Part shown: positions 63,401-64,000 of the stretch, one piece after another
Numbering within the stretch: position 1 is the stretch's first letter
How the letters are laid out: every line of letters begins with the position of its first letter
NCBI GenBank assembly: GCA_019694165.1
Contig: JAIBCL010000002.1
Coordinates: 124,001-188,000, forward strand
DNA: 64,000 bases
Reading direction: 5' to 3'
From: Verrucomicrobiaceae bacterium
GTDB taxonomy: Bacteria; Verrucomicrobiota; Verrucomicrobiia; Verrucomicrobiales; Verrucomicrobiaceae
Program-made: the position numbers and the translations under genes
Notes under the pieces: generated by a model
Databases searched by the model: none
Told to the model about the DNA's origin: nothing
The model's input: only the letters and a program-made list of their open reading frames with translations

Positions 63401-64000
63401 CGGCATCGTGCACGGCGCCCGCGATGGAGAGATAAGTCTTCACGTCCCACTCGAGATCGTTCACCGTGGGGCCGGTGCCGCGGATTTTCTTCACGGTGAG
63501 CGGGTCGTCGGACACTTCGTTCGCCAGCACATGCCAGTGGCCGGGGGGCGTTTCCGAATTCGGCCCGTCAGCCCAGAACTCGGCCAGCGTGCGGGCGTAA
63601 TCGCCACGTTTCACGAGGTTTGCCGCGTAGGGCAGGCCGGTCACGGGATTCGTGGCGCGGCCGGTACCGGTGTCGGTGCCCAGGGGATTGTTGCCGATGG
63701 CACCGGGCGAGATGTCGATGACGGTATTGTCGTTGAGCTTCGCACTCTTGCGCAGACAGTCCATGAAGTTGTCCTTATACGAGGCATCGCTGGAGCTGGG
63801 CTGCCCAGGGCGGCTCAGCTTCGACGGACCACCGAAGGGATCGACCCACGGCTTAGTCGCATCGGCGCGCGTGAGGCTGAAAGGGATGGTGGCCAGCGAC
63901 TGCACTCCCACGAAAGTCTGCGTGCCGCCGGGGATGGGGATGCCGTTCTGCGTCACGCCCGTGGACAGGGCGAGCGGCTGCCAGAGATTCGGGTCCGTGC
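60405..64000 (-). CDS. Tandem vanadium-haloperoxidase-like (PAP2-fold) protein, N-terminus outside window
   Basis: The frame is open to the right edge: codons before the GTG at 63956 read TDPNLWQPLALSTG, which matches an internal segment of the same protein, so the true start lies beyond 64000. At least 1197 residues contain two homologous halves of about 600. Each has a metal or phosphate-pocket set: RPITAIRHMG / RPVTAIRYMG, GYISGHSTFS / GYISGHSGFS, and RWGGIHPYEDDY / RWGGIHVREDDY, the SGH and RxxxxH motifs of vanadium haloperoxidases and related phosphatases. Each half ends with a fibronectin-like strand domain. Secreted location and halide oxidation are plausible but unproven. Confidence 0.9.
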   Translation of the reverse strand, partial: TDPNLWQPLALSTGVTQNGIPIPGGTQTFVGVQSLATIPFSLTRADATKPWVDPFGGPSKLSRPGQPSSSDASYKDNFMDCLRKSAKLNDNTVIDISPGAIGNNPLGTDTGTGRATNPVTGLPYAANLVKRGDYARTLAEFWADGPNSETPPGHWHVLANEVSDDPLTVKKIRGTGPTVNDLEWDVKTYLSIAGAVHDAACAAWSLKRYYSGTRPITAIRHMGTKGQSSNPLLPHYDSEGLPLETNVVELITNASSSPGGKHELIWDVATGSFVPGSAFVDEIAVYSWPGEHPNNLPAPSVATNQSMVCWMLAKDWLPFQRKTFNTPAFPGYISGHSTFSRSAAEALTLLTGSANFPGGFHHHTTTANSLQIDLGPSANVDLQWTTYYDAADQAGISRRWGGIHPYEDDYHGRVIGAQVGVSAFNKAEKYWTGTIQSETIVPAVTLQANGDAIVTWPEVIGRLYRVQKSTNMTTWTDASKHLFAATTSGSFTDVAPAPGTFYKIIETTPSIARTWNEVLLNAIRIDTPHPPKHARNLFHVATAMYDAWSAYDTTAIGYIHHERATAGDVAAARKEAISYAAYRILKNRFPIPAFNGSNQQAIDNATTTNNRLDSQMAALGYDTGITTTSGTTPAALGNRIAADIIAWGLADGSNQSGGYQDPSYSNPQPAMIVLQSGLPRGYGVPFGTDPNLWQPLAFDAAFTQNGLQADLVQKYVGVTWLNTLPFAHTRASPSLPWIDPGPPSALYMGGGVPTPAEAVSDQEYKEGALYVLEASARLNDQTLIDMSPASLGNSPLGTDDGHGYTVNPYTGLPYASNFVKFGDYARVMAEFWADGPQSETPPGHWHVLANEVADNPLTVKKIGGTGPTVDDLEWDVKTYFAMSGATHDAACAVWSVKRFYQGVRPVTAIRYMGALGQSSNPALPSYNSKGLLLEDGVCELVTAASAAAGQRHEQVWDMSTNSYVPGLSLINTVVVYSWPGEPADPATQTSSVRWMRAIDWVPYQRETFNTPAFPGYISGHSGFSRAAAEIMTALTASPFFPGGIGTFTAEANHYLVFEQGPTATTQLQWATYYDAADLAGQSRRWGGIHVREDDYKSRIVGSQSGKQVWKLAQKFWNGSILTERMAPTQTFLPGGGVTITCPAQRGLYYHLERSSDLINWTPVTPDTRCDDTTISFTDPTSSSGARFYRIVFDAKSS

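Overview
The window reads as a high-GC chromosome segment from a Verrucomicrobiota bacterium, probably Verrucomicrobiaceae-like. This rests on gene content: a PSD1/DUF1549/DUF1553 cytochrome protein, an autotransporter-strand-repeat protein with a VPEP C-terminal sorting tail, very large secreted proteins ending in a DGDG...LLEYALG module, a PmoA-family (DUF6807) protein, a DUF1343/NamZ-type enzyme, and many secreted hydrolases. Planctomycetes share some of these, so the assignment is an inference.

1-16.6 kb: secreted and surface proteins interleaved with REP-like palindromes. A left-truncated discoidin-like protein and a two-gene cassette (nucleotidyltransferase-like plus 71-aa partner) are followed by a 1388-aa Ig/esterase fusion, a REP-associated tyrosine transposase (RAYT), a 1610-aa PEP-CTERM/PATR protein, a tiny one-TM ORF, a clan GH-A glycosidase, an esterase and another TIM-barrel-like secreted protein. 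Six GTAG/GTAA-headed palindrome clusters lie between these genes, one on each side of the RAYT. This looks like a resident REP-RAYT system.

16.6-22.2 kb: a decayed gene, a PQQ-type sugar dehydrogenase, an esterase and a nitroreductase/DUF456 pair. Then comes a gene-poor stretch with a truncated MITE-like copy, a cluster of 7-8 bp hairpins, and a second MITE-like element that ends a frameshifted DUF4338 gene.

22-29.4 kb: an accessory island with a 7-bp x16 tandem repeat, a 21-bp x9 repeat, a hypothetical protein, a YadA-head-like protein, and a 779-aa protein with ANxGQLK motifs and a lower-GC C-terminal domain resembling DUF6973. The last overlaps, by 4 bases, a membrane-anchored secreted protein. 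This pair is the best candidate for an undescribed effector/immunity-like system.

29.4-64 kb: mostly conventional genes. They include an SSS symporter, a DUF4062-type protein with a Cys-rich partner, an RcnA-like exporter carrying a CzcB-like insert, smpB, rpoZ, a GNAT, a sugar-phosphate isomerase, the PSD1 protein, a PQQ propeller and a DUF885 peptidase. A four-gene run parB, NTF2-like lipoprotein, fused spermidine-synthase-like protein, M50-CBS protease follows. After it come a complete MITE-like element, a CHAP-like protein, a GYD protein, a serine protease with xerC, a methyltransferase, a PmoA-family protein, a phosphodiester glycosidase, an MBOAT-AlgX/J-like fusion, an adenylate-forming enzyme, a NamZ-like lipoprotein, and a tandem vanadium-haloperoxidase-like protein cut by the right edge. 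I saw no rRNA, tRNA, tmRNA or CRISPR array.
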